Shown piece by piece: positions 13,392-13,526 of a DNA stretch of 13,526 nt; position 1 is the first letter of the stretch, and each line of letters opens with the position of its first letter. The notes beneath the pieces are model-generated. The model saw nothing but the letters and a program-made list of their open reading frames with translations, did not search any database and was not told the DNA's origin. The translations under genes were made by a program, and so were the position numbers. The stretch spans positions 1-13,526 of the forward strand of contig NZ_ONER01000044.1 in NCBI RefSeq assembly GCF_900316895.1, read 5' to 3'. Source of the stretch: an uncultured Methanobrevibacter sp. (lineage in GTDB: Archaea > Methanobacteriota > Methanobacteria > Methanobacteriales > Methanobacteriaceae).

Positions 13392-13526
13392 ATGTTGAAT
13401 ATGTGCGATAAAACTTTTATTTTAACTGATAAGGTTGAATTTGTTCCTGATGAAGAGATGGAAAAGGAATTATGGTTTAATATTAATGCCAGTGCTTTTG
13501 TGTACAATAAAACATTGGAGTATAGT
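13392..13526 (+). CDS. tnpB: TnpB-like (IS200/IS605 OrfB) protein, N-terminal part only
   Basis: The frame is open to the window edge and gives 45 residues. The stretch with F-V-P-D-E-E-M followed by NASAFVYNKTLEYS matches the N-terminal helix-turn-helix pattern of IS605 OrfB/TnpB, where a 'P..E' helix start is followed by 'RFVYN..L'. TnpB is an RNA-guided nuclease that helps IS200/IS605 elements persist at donor sites. The RuvC and zinc-ribbon parts lie beyond the window, so activity cannot be judged. The ATG at 13392 fits the TATA spacing; ATG 13401 and GTG 13380 are also in frame. No tnpA is seen upstream, which fits an IS1341-type tnpB-only element. Confidence 0.7.
   Translation, partial: MLNMCDKTFILTDKVEFVPDEEMEKELWFNINASAFVYNKTLEYS

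Overview
The window is AT-rich DNA with archaeal gene starts: Shine-Dalgarno sites of the AGGTGAT/AGGAG type, TATA boxes about 25 bases before several starts, and U-tract 3' ends. The gene content suggests a methanogen of the order Methanobacteriales, most likely a gut Methanobrevibacter. The pointers are an AqpM-type aquaporin, a DUF2193-like protein, an archaeal PRPP synthetase, a secreted Ig-like/C39-like 'adhesin-like' peptidase, and bacterial-type UvrA and UvrB. The genus is an inference; no rRNA is present.

Left part (1-991): the last 27 codons of an unidentified gene, a small zinc-ribbon membrane protein (114-482, +), and an N-terminally anchored hypothetical protein on the minus strand (479-991). 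The last two converge and share a CTAG in which both stop codons lie. A short divergent promoter region follows.

Central part (1085-9340): prs, a 96-residue unknown gene and uvrB form a tight cluster with gaps of 1 and 5 bases. A monocistronic-looking gene for a secreted Ig-like/C39-like cysteine peptidase comes next, then uvrA under its own promoter. UvrA and UvrB are the damage-recognition half of nucleotide excision repair; uvrC is not in the window. A perfect all-A/T 23-bp palindrome lies upstream of uvrA.

Right part (9602-12866): a DUF2193-like gene of unknown function and an aquaporin gene (aqpM) are 9 bases apart and look like one operon. The promoter has a nested inverted repeat that overlaps a possible TATA box. 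A strong hairpin terminator separates them from a DUF368 membrane protein, of the family now known in bacteria as polyprenyl-phosphate translocase (PopT).

Right end (12867-13526): an AT-rich stretch with no evident gene holds a terminator-like hairpin, a CCGG-rich hairpin resembling an IS200/IS605 element end or omega-RNA tail, and an AT-rich hairpin. It leads into the first codons of a TnpB-like gene cut by the window edge, so this side looks like a mobile-element junction.

A recurring pattern is that uvrB, the peptidase gene, uvrA and aqpM each end in a perfect or near-perfect hairpin at or next to the stop codon, followed directly by a U-tract. The least characterised and most promising items are the DUF2193-aqpM pair with its operator-like repeat, the peptidase with Asn at the third catalytic position, and the IS605-like junction.
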